In this document: piece after piece, positions 1-7,632 of the stretch
Layout of the letters: every line of letters starts with the position of its first letter
Numbering within the stretch: position 1 is the first letter of the stretch
Origin: Microvirga puerhi
Lineage (GTDB): Bacteria; Pseudomonadota; Alphaproteobacteria; Rhizobiales; Beijerinckiaceae
NCBI RefSeq assembly: GCF_020089865.1
Contig: NZ_JAIRBM010000011.1
Span: forward strand, 62,001 to 126,000
Direction of reading: 5' to 3'
DNA: 64,000 nt
The notes under the pieces: model-generated
Told to the model about the DNA's origin: nothing
The model's database searches: none
What the model saw: the letters and a program-made list of their open reading frames with translations, nothing else
Position numbers and translations under genes: made by a program

Positions 1-1
1 T

Positions 2-919
2 CTGAGCCTGATCTTCACGGCCTGTCACCCGGTCCTTTCGCCGGAGGCACGGGCAGCTTTGACCCTGCGCCTGATCGCCGGGCTGACGACGGAGGAGATC
101 GCCCGCGCCTTCCTCTCCAACGAAGCGACCATCGCCCAGCGCATCGTTCGAGCCAAGAAGACACTCGGCAACGCCGGCCTGGCCTATGAGGTGCCTCGCG
201 GACCGGAGCGACGCGAGCGCCTCGCGTCGGTGCTGGGAGTCATCTATCTGATCTTCAACGAGGGCTATGCGGCCACGATCGGGGAAGATCTGGTTCGTCC
301 CATCCTATGCGCCGAGGCTCAACGCCTGGGACGCATTCTCGCCGGCCTGATGCCCGGAGAGCCCGAGGTCTTTGGCTTGCTTGCGCTCATGGAACTTCAG
401 GCGTCTCGTCTCGCCGCCCGCCTGGGTCCGGACGGTGCTCCAATTCCCCTGACCGAGCAGAATCGCGGGCGATGGGACCGGCTTCTGATCCAGCGGGGAC
501 TTGCCGCCCTGAACCGAGCTGAGGCCCTGGGCGGCGCAAAAGGACCCTATGCACTGCAGGCTGCCCTCGCCGCCTGTCATGCGCGGGCTCACACGGCAGC
601 AGAGACGGAGTGGAAGCGAATTGCGGGCCTCTACGACACTCTGCAGGAGGTCATGCCGTCGCCAGTGGTCGATCTCAACCGAGCTGTTGCCTACAGCATG
701 GCCTTCGGCCCCGAGGCCGGCCTGACGCTTCTCGATGAAATCGAGCAGACCGAGGCGTTACGCACCTATGCGCCGCTGTCCGCCGCGAAAGGAGATTTTC
801 TGTTCCGAGCAGGCCGGCTCGGCGAGGCCAAGCAAGAGTTCGAGAGGGCTGCCTCCCTCACCCAGAACGCGCAAGAAAGAGCCTTTCTCCTCAAGCGGGC
901 CGCGGGCTGCGACGGCTGA
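2..919 (+). CDS. ECF42-type RNA polymerase sigma factor, 3' part
   Basis: The frame is open from base 2 without a start codon, so the gene enters from the left edge; the TTG at 59 is internal. The first 50 or so visible residues are a sigma region 4 helix-turn-helix (LTTEEIARAF, then IAQRIVRAK). About 200 further residues follow, with the YLIFNEGY motif and a helical TPR-like tail. That long C-terminal extension (DUF6596) is the hallmark of ECF group 42 sigma factors, which are not tied to a classic anti-sigma factor. In that family the adjacent gene upstream usually encodes a YCII/DGPF-domain protein; here it would lie outside the window. It ends 8 bases from the convergent TetR gene. Confidence 0.85.
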   Translation: MSLIFTACHPVLSPEARAALTLRLIAGLTTEEIARAFLSNEATIAQRIVRAKKTLGNAGLAYEVPRGPERRERLASVLGVIYLIFNEGYAATIGEDLVRPILCAEAQRLGRILAGLMPGEPEVFGLLALMELQASRLAARLGPDGAPIPLTEQNRGRWDRLLIQRGLAALNRAEALGGAKGPYALQAALAACHARAHTAAETEWKRIAGLYDTLQEVMPSPVVDLNRAVAYSMAFGPEAGLTLLDEIEQTEALRTYAPLSAAKGDFLFRAGRLGEAKQEFERAASLTQNAQERAFLLKRAAGCDG

Positions 920-927
920 GCCTCACT

Positions 928-1554
928 CTATCGATCGAGGGCCGCGAAGGCGTCCTCCAAGGAGAGCTGCCGGTCGGCCACCAGATGAGCCAATCCATGC
1001 GCGAGAGCCCAGGCCCGCACCGGATCGCCACCGGTGCCCTGGCCCGACGCAGCCGTTGTCCGGAGGGCTTCGAAAGCCGCCGCCGCAGCCTGCCGCAACT
1101 CCGGATACGGGGATTTGTCGAGGCTTCCACCGAACATCAGCTGGAATTCGGGCCGATGGTCGAGCGCAAAGCGGATATAGGCTTTTCCCATCGCGGTTAG
1201 TCTGCCCTCCGGAGTGTGTTCCGCAGCGGACAAAAGCGCATGACGCAGGTCATCGAAACCTGCCGCGGCGATTGCGGCCAGCAACGCCTCTCGGCTTGCG
1301 AAATGCCGATAGGGAGCATTGTGGGATACCTTCGCCCTGCGAGCGACAGCCCGCAGGCTCAAGGCATCGGGACCGGACAGGGCCACCATCTCCCGCCCTG
1401 CGACGATGAGCATGCGCCACAGGTCGCCATGGTGGTAGCGCGTCGCATCGCGGCTATCCTCGGCGGCGGCGATTTCCTTTCCCGGCGCTCGGTTCACCGA
1501 TATGTGGCCTGCCTTGCTGTCCATCGCCCCTTTCGCCTCCGGTGCCTTCGCCAT
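928..1554 (-). CDS. TetR/AcrR family transcriptional regulator
   Basis: This 208-residue protein has an N-terminal TetR-type helix-turn-helix (LSLRAVARRAKVSHNAPYRH, about residues 66-85) and a C-terminal helical ligand domain of the WHG type. The first 40 residues are unstructured, and a second ATG at 1524 (MDSKAG) would give a shorter protein, so the start is uncertain. It is divergent from a DUF2306 membrane protein gene, and two copies of a 19-bp palindrome lie between them. The likely role is repression of its own gene and of the neighbour. The ligand cannot be read from the sequence. Confidence 0.85.
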   Translation of the reverse strand: MAKAPEAKGAMDSKAGHISVNRAPGKEIAAAEDSRDATRYHHGDLWRMLIVAGREMVALSGPDALSLRAVARRAKVSHNAPYRHFASREALLAAIAAAGFDDLRHALLSAAEHTPEGRLTAMGKAYIRFALDHRPEFQLMFGGSLDKSPYPELRQAAAAAFEALRTTAASGQGTGGDPVRAWALAHGLAHLVADRQLSLEDAFAALDR

Positions 1555-1587
1555 TTCGCCAGACGGCCTCCGTGTTCTTTGTCCTCT

Positions 1588-1606
1588 ATGTTGACACTAT
1601 CAACAT
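1588..1606. promoter_or_regulatory. Palindromic operator, copy 1 (TetR site candidate)
   Basis: ATGTTGACACTATCAACAT is a perfect 7-5-7 inverted repeat located 34 bases upstream of the TetR start and 58 upstream of the DUF2306 start. It contains a TTGACA hexamer on the plus strand, so binding would occlude a -35 element. A second 19-bp copy follows at 26-bp centre-to-centre spacing. The assignment to the adjacent TetR protein is inferred from position. Confidence 0.65.
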
Positions 1607-1613
1607 CTTCCAT

Positions 1614-1632
1614 ATGTTGCTGCTGTCAACAT
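1614..1632. promoter_or_regulatory. Palindromic operator, copy 2 (TetR site candidate)
   Basis: ATGTTGCTGCTGTCAACAT has the same 19-bp length and the same outer half-sites ATGTTG/CAACAT as copy 1, with a different core. It sits between copy 1 and the DUF2306 gene. Confidence 0.6.
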
Positions 1633-1663
1633 CTACCGCTGCTCTTTCGGAAGGACGCCTCCC

Positions 1664-2065
1664 ATGTCGCTCGCGCCTTCGGCGACAGCCTCGCCCGTGA
1701 TCCTGTTTCATGCCGGTGCGGCCCTGGCGGCGCTCGGGCTAGGATTTCATCAGATGCTCCGTCCGAAGGGCACCCTTCCGCATCGTGTCGTCGGCTGGAC
1801 CTGGACGATCCTCATGGCAGGGGTCGCGCTCAGCTCCCTGTTCATCCGGTCCCACTGGCCGAAGGTCGGGCCTTTCGGGCCTATCCACATCCTTGCGGCG
1901 ATCACGTTGCTGATCCTGCCGCTCGCCGTTCTTCATGCCCGCCGCGGCCGCATCCTCTCGCATAAGCGGACCATGACGGGCCTGTTTTTCCTGGGTCTCG
2001 TGGTGACCGGGTTTTTCACGTTGCTGCCTGGACGGCTCATGAACCAGGTGCTCTTCGGGCCCTGA
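1664..2065 (+). CDS. DUF2306 family membrane protein
   Basis: The 133-residue protein has four hydrophobic segments (about residues 8-28, 45-62, 72-90 and 103-120) with the HRVVGWTW motif after the first. This matches small DUF2306 integral membrane proteins of unknown function. A GGAAGGA ribosome site lies just ahead of the ATG. It is divergent from the TetR gene and shares the operator-bearing spacer, so it is the most likely target of that regulator. A hairpin with a T run lies downstream at 2129-2161. Confidence 0.8.
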   Translation: MSLAPSATASPVILFHAGAALAALGLGFHQMLRPKGTLPHRVVGWTWTILMAGVALSSLFIRSHWPKVGPFGPIHILAAITLLILPLAVLHARRGRILSHKRTMTGLFFLGLVVTGFFTLLPGRLMNQVLFGP

Positions 2066-2128
2066 GATCAGGCCTTACCGTGACGTTCCCTTGACTTGGC
2101 GCCGCCAAATCGCCAGTGTCCGCGCGGT

Positions 2129-2161
2129 CCGGCGGGACCGACAAGGTCGGCGCCGGTTTTT
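2129..2161 (+). terminator. Hairpin plus T5 between DUF2306 gene and accA
   Basis: Arms CCGGC/GCCGG and CCGAC/GTCGG fold into a GC-rich hairpin followed by TTTTT, ending 19 bases before the accA ATG. It may terminate the DUF2306 transcript. If accA transcription starts at the TTGACT near 2091, it would instead lie in the accA leader and act as an attenuator. Confidence 0.55.
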
Positions 2162-2179
2162 CATTTTCATTAGAGTCTG

Positions 2180-3133
2180 ATGCGCAGTTATCTCGATTTC
2201 GAAAAGCCGGTCGCCGAGCTGGAAGCCAAGGTCGAAGAACTCAAGGCCCTCGGCGAGAACCGGGATGCCGTCTCGATTGCCGACGACATCAACCGCCTGG
2301 AAACCAAGGCCGCGGATGCCTTGAAGGACCTTTATGCCAAGCTCACGCCCTGGCAGAAGACGCTCGTCGCCCGCCATCCGCAGCGTCCCCACTTCGTCGA
2401 TTACTGCGCGGGTCTCATCACCGATTTCACGCCGCTCGCCGGCGACCGCAAGTTCTCCGAGGACGAGGCCATCGTCGGCGGCTTCGGCCGGTTCAAGGGC
2501 CAGTCCGTCTGCGTTCTGGGCCAGGAGAAGGGCTACAACACCGAAACCCGCATCCGACACAATTTCGGCATGGCGCGCCCTGAGGGGTATCGCAAGGCCG
2601 TCCGCCTGATGGAAATGGCCGACCGTTTCGGCCTCCCGGTGCTGTCCTTCGTGGATACTGCAGGTGCTTATCCGGGCATCGAGGCGGAGGAACGTGGCCA
2701 GGCGGAAGCCATTGCCCGGTCGACGGAGAGCCAGCTCGGCCTCGGCGTTCCCAATGTCGCCCTCGTCATCGGCGAGGGTGGATCGGGCGGCGCCATCGCG
2801 ATCGCGACGGCCAACAAGGTGCTCATGATGGAGCACGCGATCTACAGCGTCATCTCTCCCGAGGGTGCGGCTTCGATCCTCTGGCGCGATGCGGCCCGTG
2901 CCCAGGACGCAGCGACCAACATGAAGATCACCGCCCAGGATCTCCTGCGCCTCGGCGTCATCGATGGGATCGTGTCCGAGCCGATGGGCGGTGCGCACCG
3001 GGATCCGCAGGCCGCCATTGCCGCAGCCGGCAGCGCCATCGAGGAAGCCCTCACCGATCTCGGCAATATGGGCCCGGCGGAGCTGCGCGACCATCGGGCG
3101 GAGAAATTCCTCAATATCGGCCGCAAGCTGTAA
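2180..3133 (+). CDS. accA: Acetyl-CoA carboxylase carboxyltransferase subunit alpha
   Basis: AccA is one of the two carboxyltransferase subunits that pass the carboxyl group from carboxybiotin to acetyl-CoA, giving malonyl-CoA for fatty acid synthesis in the cytoplasm. The 317-residue protein starts with MRSYLDFEKPVAELEAKVEE, the usual N-terminus. It carries the conserved glycine-rich core (VDTAGAYPGIEAEERGQ, GEGGSGGAIAIA) and the SPEGAASILWRDA motif. The length is standard. accD is not in the window. The ribosome site before the ATG is weak, and a hairpin with a T run sits immediately upstream, so translation or transcription may be controlled in the leader. Confidence 0.97.
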   Translation: MRSYLDFEKPVAELEAKVEELKALGENRDAVSIADDINRLETKAADALKDLYAKLTPWQKTLVARHPQRPHFVDYCAGLITDFTPLAGDRKFSEDEAIVGGFGRFKGQSVCVLGQEKGYNTETRIRHNFGMARPEGYRKAVRLMEMADRFGLPVLSFVDTAGAYPGIEAEERGQAEAIARSTESQLGLGVPNVALVIGEGGSGGAIAIATANKVLMMEHAIYSVISPEGAASILWRDAARAQDAATNMKITAQDLLRLGVIDGIVSEPMGGAHRDPQAAIAAAGSAIEEALTDLGNMGPAELRDHRAEKFLNIGRKL

Positions 3134-3197
3134 GGCAGCCCTTTAACAGGGTTTCAACCTCTCCGGCCTTACTGCAGAATAGACCGGAGGATGAACG

Positions 3198-4283
3198 ATG
3201 AATCACGCGCGTAGAACGGTCGGGCTTTTGTTCGGCGGATGTTCGGCAGAGCACGACGTTTCGAGAATGTCCGCTGCGAACATTCTTCGCGCGCTCGATC
3301 CGTCGAAATACGACATCGTTCCCATCGGCATCCGCCGGGACGGGCGGTGGTTCCTTGGCAATTCGGCGGCTGCCGACGCGAGATCTCTCGAAATCCCCTC
3401 TCATGCCCCGGAAGTCGTACTCCTCCCTGGCAGCGACGGCGATCTGATCGCTATCCACGGGAATTCCGAGACTGTGCGTCTGGATGTCGTCATCCCGGTC
3501 CTCCACGGACCGAACGGCGAAGACGGCTCCGTCCAAGGGCTCTTGGAACTCGCAAATGTCGGCTATGTCGGCTCGGGAATCATGGGTTCGGCCGCCTGCA
3601 TGGACAAGGATATCGCCAAGCGGCTGTTGCGCGACAGCGGCCTTCCGGTTGTTCCCTTTCTGTCCATGACGCAACGCACGCGCATGGATTACGAGGCAGC
3701 GAGCGCGATCCTCGGCAGCTCCGACCTGTTCGTGAAACCCGCCAATATGGGATCCTCCGTCGGCGTCTCTCCGGCCCGCTCCGCCGCAACCTTCGAGACT
3801 GCCTGCGATCTGGCTTTTCAGCACGATTCCAAGATCTTGGTAGAGCGCAGCGTCTCGGGCGCCCGGGAAATCGAGTGTTCGATTCTGGAGGGGGCGGCCG
3901 GCGAACTGCGTGCGTCTCCGCTGGGCGAGATCGCCCCGGCGCAGAGCCACGGATTCTACAGCTATACCGCCAAGTATGAGGACGACTCGGGCGCGGACCT
4001 GCGCATTCCGGCGGATCTCGATGCGGCATTGACGGACCGGATCCGCGAACTCGCTCTCGAGGCCTTCCGCGTACTCGGCTGCGAAGGATTGGCCCGGGTC
4101 GATTTCTTCGTCGATCCGACCAATCAGGACGAGATTTACGTCAACGAAATCAACACCCTGCCTGGGTTTACCGCCATCAGCATGTATCCCAAGCTGTGGG
4201 AGGCCGCGGGTCTTTCCCAACGCGAGCTGATGGACGTTCTGATCGACCATGCGCTGGCCCGACGGAGCGGAAAGCGCGGTTGA
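3198..4283 (+). CDS. ddl: D-alanine--D-alanine ligase
   Basis: This ATP-grasp enzyme joins two D-alanines for the peptidoglycan stem peptide. The 361-residue protein opens with LLFGGCSAEHDVSRMSA, the Ddl signature region (GG-S-EH-VS). It has the ATP-grasp core (KPANMGSSVGVS) and ends with the metal-binding YVNEINTLPGFT motif. The length fits the longer Ddl/VanA-type subgroup. A GGAGG ribosome site lies close to the ATG. It stands apart from the mraY-murC-ftsQ division cluster where many alphaproteobacteria keep ddlB, so it may be a second ligase (ddlA type). The downstream gene also acts on the cell wall. Confidence 0.95.
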   Translation: MNHARRTVGLLFGGCSAEHDVSRMSAANILRALDPSKYDIVPIGIRRDGRWFLGNSAAADARSLEIPSHAPEVVLLPGSDGDLIAIHGNSETVRLDVVIPVLHGPNGEDGSVQGLLELANVGYVGSGIMGSAACMDKDIAKRLLRDSGLPVVPFLSMTQRTRMDYEAASAILGSSDLFVKPANMGSSVGVSPARSAATFETACDLAFQHDSKILVERSVSGAREIECSILEGAAGELRASPLGEIAPAQSHGFYSYTAKYEDDSGADLRIPADLDAALTDRIRELALEAFRVLGCEGLARVDFFVDPTNQDEIYVNEINTLPGFTAISMYPKLWEAAGLSQRELMDVLIDHALARRSGKRG

Positions 4284-4452
4284 GAAGACGGGGTGGATGC
4301 CGGCGCCCCGTGGTGCATCGGAGGCACATTCCGTTCACTATAACTCCGTAACGGCAGCGCTTGCGGTAAGCTCAAGTTAAGGCTAACAATCTAGGCCTAT
4401 CGGGGAACCGTTCGGGCAGCCCGGGCGGATCAAAAAAATTGCGGGGTCCCCT

Positions 4453-5775
4453 ATGATCAAGCGTGTCGTATTGGCCGCGAGCCTGACGCTCGCGCTCGCC
4501 GCCTGCCAGGATGATGGCTTCTCCCGAAGCTCCACGCGCCACCTGACGCCGATTCCGGCTGCCACCATGGCGCTCATGTCGAGCAAGGGGATGTCCAAGA
4601 ACGATCCCATTTTGATCCGAGCCTTCAAGAAGGAATCGGAGATGGAGATCTGGAAGCGCGGCACGGACGGCCGCTACGCGCTTCTCAAGACCTATCCGAT
4701 CTGCCGCTGGTCGGGCCAGCTCGGTCCCAAGGTGCGGGAAGGCGACCGGCAGGTGCCGGAAGGCTTCTACACGGTGACGCCGTCGCAGATGAACCCCAAC
4801 TCCGCCTATTACCTGTCGTTCGACACCGGTTATCCGAACGCTTTCGACCGGTCGCTCGGGCGCAACGGCGGCGATATCATGGTGCATGGTTCCTGCTCGT
4901 CGCGGGGCTGCTTCGCCATGACGGACCAGAACATCGCGGAAATTTACGCCATCGCCCGAGAGGCCTTCGCCAGCGGCCAACGAGGCTTCCAATTCCAGGC
5001 CTATCCTTTCCGCATGACCGCCCAGAACCTGGCGCAGCATCGGCTCGATCCCAATATCGGCTTCTGGAAGAACCTGAAGGAAGGGTCCGACTACTTCGAC
5101 GTGACGAAGGAAGAGCCGCGGGTGAGCGTGGCCGGCGGACGTTATCAGTTCATCGCCTCGGGCGAGAACGCCGTTGCGGCCATCGACGAGAAGCAACGGA
5201 AGGACGAGCAGGACGTCGCAGACCTCGTGGCGCACGGCGAGAAGCCGGTGAAGCTCGTCTATCATGACGGCGACTCGCACGAGTCGTTCCGCTCGGCCCT
5301 CGCCAACGCGGTCGACACGGACGGCTCGCTGGTGGTCGATGCCCGCGGAAAGTTCGGCGCTGTCAGCCGCCCGGAGGGGCTGTCCTCCGGACCGCAGCAG
5401 GTCGCTCTCGACGAGACTACCGGCAAGGCCAAGGTCGAGACGCCGTCGACGGCTCTCGCCTTCGCTTCCATGAATCAAGATCGGATGCCTGCTGCCCCAG
5501 CCAAGGTGACCGCGCCAGCAGCGGCACCAACAGCGAAGGTCGGTACCGCATCTCCAGCGGCCGCACAGCCTGCGGCCCCGACCTCCGCCGCGAACAGCTC
5601 CGACACGCCGTTCTACAAGCGGATGTTCAACGGCATCGGCGATCTCTTCAGCTCTTCGTCGGCCCAGCCGGCCGCGGAGACTGCACATGCTCCGGCCCAG
5701 AAGCCGCCAGCTGCCACGTCGCAACGTAAGGCGCAGGTGACGAGCCCGATCAACGTCGCGGCGGCCGTCAACTGA
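4453..5775 (+). CDS. YafK-family L,D-transpeptidase-type murein lipoprotein
   Basis: The 440-residue protein begins with a lipoprotein signal (LTLALAAC, lipidated Cys at residue 18). Its YkuD/L,D-transpeptidase core contains His145 in VHGS and the catalytic Cys153 in SSRGCFAM. The sequence resembles YafK (DpaA)-type proteins, which cut or make links between murein and lipoprotein or outer-membrane proteins. Residues after about 330 form a long Ala/Pro-rich tail that typical YafK proteins lack; it may span the periplasm. TTGCGG and GCTAACAA around 4363-4388 could be the promoter. A strong terminator follows. Confidence 0.85.
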   Translation: MIKRVVLAASLTLALAACQDDGFSRSSTRHLTPIPAATMALMSSKGMSKNDPILIRAFKKESEMEIWKRGTDGRYALLKTYPICRWSGQLGPKVREGDRQVPEGFYTVTPSQMNPNSAYYLSFDTGYPNAFDRSLGRNGGDIMVHGSCSSRGCFAMTDQNIAEIYAIAREAFASGQRGFQFQAYPFRMTAQNLAQHRLDPNIGFWKNLKEGSDYFDVTKEEPRVSVAGGRYQFIASGENAVAAIDEKQRKDEQDVADLVAHGEKPVKLVYHDGDSHESFRSALANAVDTDGSLVVDARGKFGAVSRPEGLSSGPQQVALDETTGKAKVETPSTALAFASMNQDRMPAAPAKVTAPAAAPTAKVGTASPAAAQPAAPTSAANSSDTPFYKRMFNGIGDLFSSSSAQPAAETAHAPAQKPPAATSQRKAQVTSPINVAAAVN

Positions 5776-5803
5776 GCCGCCACAAAGCCACACACTTCGA
5801 AAG

Positions 5804-5828
5804 GCCCGCCGTTGACGGCGGGCTTTTT
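5804..5828 (+). terminator. Rho-independent terminator of the L,D-transpeptidase gene
   Basis: The perfect 8-bp stem GCCCGCCG/CGGCGGGC with a TTGA loop is followed by a T5 run. It lies 28 bases after the stop codon and separates this gene from the convergent EVE-domain gene. Confidence 0.9.
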
Positions 5829-5832
5829 GTTT

Positions 5833-6306
5833 TCAAGGCACAGGTTCGTCCTGCAACCACGGCCGAAGCTTCCCTGCTACTTCAGGCAAGACCGCACCCG
5901 TGGCGGCGGCGATCAGACCGATGTCACATTCGGTCAGAGGCAGGAGCCCGAACCTGAGCTGATAGCCCCAATTGCGACGGCCGGCCGTCAGATGGAGCGT
6001 GTCGAGGAGCGGCAGGATCGGCGCCTCCACCGCTGGAAGCCACTGAACATCGCGTCGATAGGGATGAAACCCTCCGCCCATATCGACCTGATAAGGTTCA
6101 CCATCCGCAACGATTCCGATCGCCGTGAAGGCTTGCAGGCGGTCTCCGCCCTGGAAGGTAACCGTTGGCGAGTAGTAGACGACGACGTCGCCGGGCCGAA
6201 TGCGGCGTAGAGGCGATGCCTTGCCGTGACAGATCTGCATGAAACCTGCTGCCCGGCCACGCCGGACATGCGTAGCGCAGGCAACTGCGAGCCATTGGTT
6301 CCCCAT
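5833..6306 (-). CDS. EVE domain protein (UPF0310 type)
   Basis: The 157-residue protein matches the EVE fold, a PUA/YTH-related domain thought to bind modified bases in nucleic acids. The features seen are the opening [17 protein letters not shown], the [11 protein letters not shown] strand, FTAIGIV, and the [10 protein letters not shown] segment. The length equals that of single-domain EVE proteins. It is followed upstream on the same strand by a VOC protein gene only 10 bases away, so the two may be cotranscribed. A nuclease or methylase partner, as in EVE proteins of restriction systems, was not seen. Confidence 0.85.
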   Translation of the reverse strand: MGNQWLAVACATHVRRGRAAGFMQICHGKASPLRRIRPGDVVVYYSPTVTFQGGDRLQAFTAIGIVADGEPYQVDMGGGFHPYRRDVQWLPAVEAPILPLLDTLHLTAGRRNWGYQLRFGLLPLTECDIGLIAAATGAVLPEVAGKLRPWLQDEPVP

Positions 6307-6316
6307 GGTCCGCTCC

Positions 6317-6688
6317 TCAGGCGCCAGCGGGCGCGAAAACGCGCAGGCGATGTCCGTCCGGATCCAACGCCGTGAACGTCACTCCGAAATCCATCGTCGT
6401 GGGCTTTTGAAGAATGGCGACTCCGCGCCCCGTCCATCGGGTGTAGGTGGCCAGCACCGCTTCTTCATCTCCAAACGAGAATGCGACTTCGCTGGCCCCC
6501 GGCGAGGCCGTGACCTTCGGCTCGGCCGTGTGACGCGACCACAGGCCGAGCATGAGGCCGGGACTGAGGGCGAACATGGCAAAGGTAGGAGAGGCTTCGA
6601 TGGGCTCGGATCCCAGAAGGTCCGTATAGAAGCCGGCGCTTTTTTCGGGGCTGTCGACGAACAGAAGGATGTAGTGTGATTGCGACAT
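6317..6688 (-). CDS. VOC superfamily protein (glyoxalase-like)
   Basis: The 123-residue protein has two beta-alpha-beta-beta-beta modules of the vicinal oxygen chelate fold: [20 protein letters not shown] at the start, and [16 protein letters not shown] at the end. It is likely a small dimeric metal-binding dioxygenase-like or resistance protein; the substrate is unknown. Upstream of its ATG lies a 15-bp site TGCCA-N5-TGACA, read on the minus strand. A close copy sits before the WYL regulator gene that follows, so that regulator probably controls it. Confidence 0.85.
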   Translation of the reverse strand: MSQSHYILLFVDSPEKSAGFYTDLLGSEPIEASPTFAMFALSPGLMLGLWSRHTAEPKVTASPGASEVAFSFGDEEAVLATYTRWTGRGVAILQKPTTMDFGVTFTALDPDGHRLRVFAPAGA

Positions 6689-6725
6689 CGATGGTCTCCC
6701 TGGTGATGCGAAACCACCATAGGAG

Positions 6726-6754
6726 GCGCTGCTGTCAGTTTTTGGCAGCAGCGC
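6726..6754. promoter_or_regulatory. Operator-like inverted repeat before the VOC gene
   Basis: A 12-bp inverted repeat with a 5-base loop and one mismatch (GCGCTGCTGTCA/TGGCAGCAGCGC) lies 38 bases upstream of the VOC gene start. Its centre, 6733-6747, reads on the minus strand as TGCCAAAAACTGACA. This is the same TGCCA-N5-TGNCA pattern found at 7518-7532 before the WYL regulator gene. Confidence 0.6.
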
Positions 6755-6805
6755 GCATTCCGGCTTCTCTTTGGCTGCGCCGAAGATTGTTCTCGAAGGC
6801 GGCTC

Positions 6806-7495
6806 TCATGGAGATCGAATGTTTTCCGCCTCCCGCCACGCCTTCAGAAGAGCCATGCGGCGGCGTAGATAGCGTTCCGGCCGCGGCTCCATGGCCGCGA
6901 TCCGGTCGGTCCGAAAGTGACGAAAACCCTGACGCAGCTCGCACCAGGCGATGAGGACACGAACCCTGTCGAAGAACCCGAGCGCAAAGGGCCAAACGGT
7001 GCGACGCGACTCCACCCCGCCCTCATCGCGATAGACAATGTCGAGCTTCCGTTCGCTGCGGATTGTCTTGCGAAGAACGCCGAGATCCACATCGCCTGTC
7101 ATCAAAGTCGGCCCTGGCCCGATCAAGAGCGTCGAGGCGTCGAGATCGTTGCGCAGATCCTCCGGAAGCACGGCGGCAATCTTCGCCAGCGCATTGCGGG
7201 CGGCCGCTGCAAGGTGTTCATCGCCACGCTGGCTTACCCACCGGGAGCCTATGACAAGCGCCTCGATCTCTTCCTCTGAGAACATGAGCGGCGGAAGCAT
7301 GAAGCCGGGCCGCAGGATGTAGCCGATCCCGGCCTCGCCCTCGATCCCGGCGCCCTGCGCCTGAAGCGTCGCGATATCCCGATAAAGAGTGCGGATGCTC
7401 ACGCCGAGCTCATCAGCCAACACCCTGCCGCTGACCGGCATCCGGTGCCGGCGCAGAATCTGGATGAGGTCGAGGAGACGTTCGGTGCGGGACAC
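6806..7495 (-). CDS. YafY-type HTH/WYL transcriptional regulator
   Basis: The 229-residue protein has an N-terminal helix-turn-helix (ADELGVSIRTLYRDIATLQ, about residues 27-45), the linker GIGYILRPGFMLPPLMFS, and a C-terminal WYL-like ligand domain. This is the layout of YafY-family repressors, which often sit beside VOC or SRPBCC genes and control them. It starts with GTG. The palindrome TGCCA-N5-TGGCA 23 bases upstream suggests autoregulation, and a near copy precedes the VOC gene downstream. Small-molecule ligand unknown. Confidence 0.88.
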   Translation of the reverse strand: MSRTERLLDLIQILRRHRMPVSGRVLADELGVSIRTLYRDIATLQAQGAGIEGEAGIGYILRPGFMLPPLMFSEEEIEALVIGSRWVSQRGDEHLAAAARNALAKIAAVLPEDLRNDLDASTLLIGPGPTLMTGDVDLGVLRKTIRSERKLDIVYRDEGGVESRRTVWPFALGFFDRVRVLIAWCELRQGFRHFRTDRIAAMEPRPERYLRRRMALLKAWREAENIRSP

Positions 7496-7517
7496 AGGTT
7501 ATCTTGGCAGATGATGT

Positions 7518-7532
7518 TGCCAAATCCTGGCA
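7518..7532. promoter_or_regulatory. Palindromic operator before the WYL regulator gene
   Basis: TGCCAAATCCTGGCA is a perfect 5-5-5 inverted repeat 23 bases upstream of the GTG start. A further TTGGCA half-site lies at 7504-7509. It matches the site before the VOC gene at 14 of 15 conserved or spacer-tolerant positions in pattern terms (TGCCA-N5-TG[GA]CA). Confidence 0.6.
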
Positions 7533-7579
7533 GGAATGGAAGCCAATCGCCAGACCGGCTGCGCTGTGACGAACCGAAA

Positions 7580-7604
7580 CAAAAAGCCCGGCGCGGGCCG
7601 GGCT
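7580..7604 (-). terminator. Rho-independent terminator of secA
   Basis: On the minus strand AGCCCGGCC and a GC-rich complementary arm form a hairpin (AGCCCGG/CCGGGCT with a CCCGCG loop) followed by TTTTT. It lies about 28 bases beyond the secA stop codon. Confidence 0.85.
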
Positions 7605-7632
7605 CTCATCGTTTCGTTTCCGAAGGCCGATA

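Noticed and set aside
5833-6688. EVE protein as part of a restriction or defence system
   Set aside because: The neighbours are a VOC protein and a WYL regulator; no nuclease, helicase or methylase is present.
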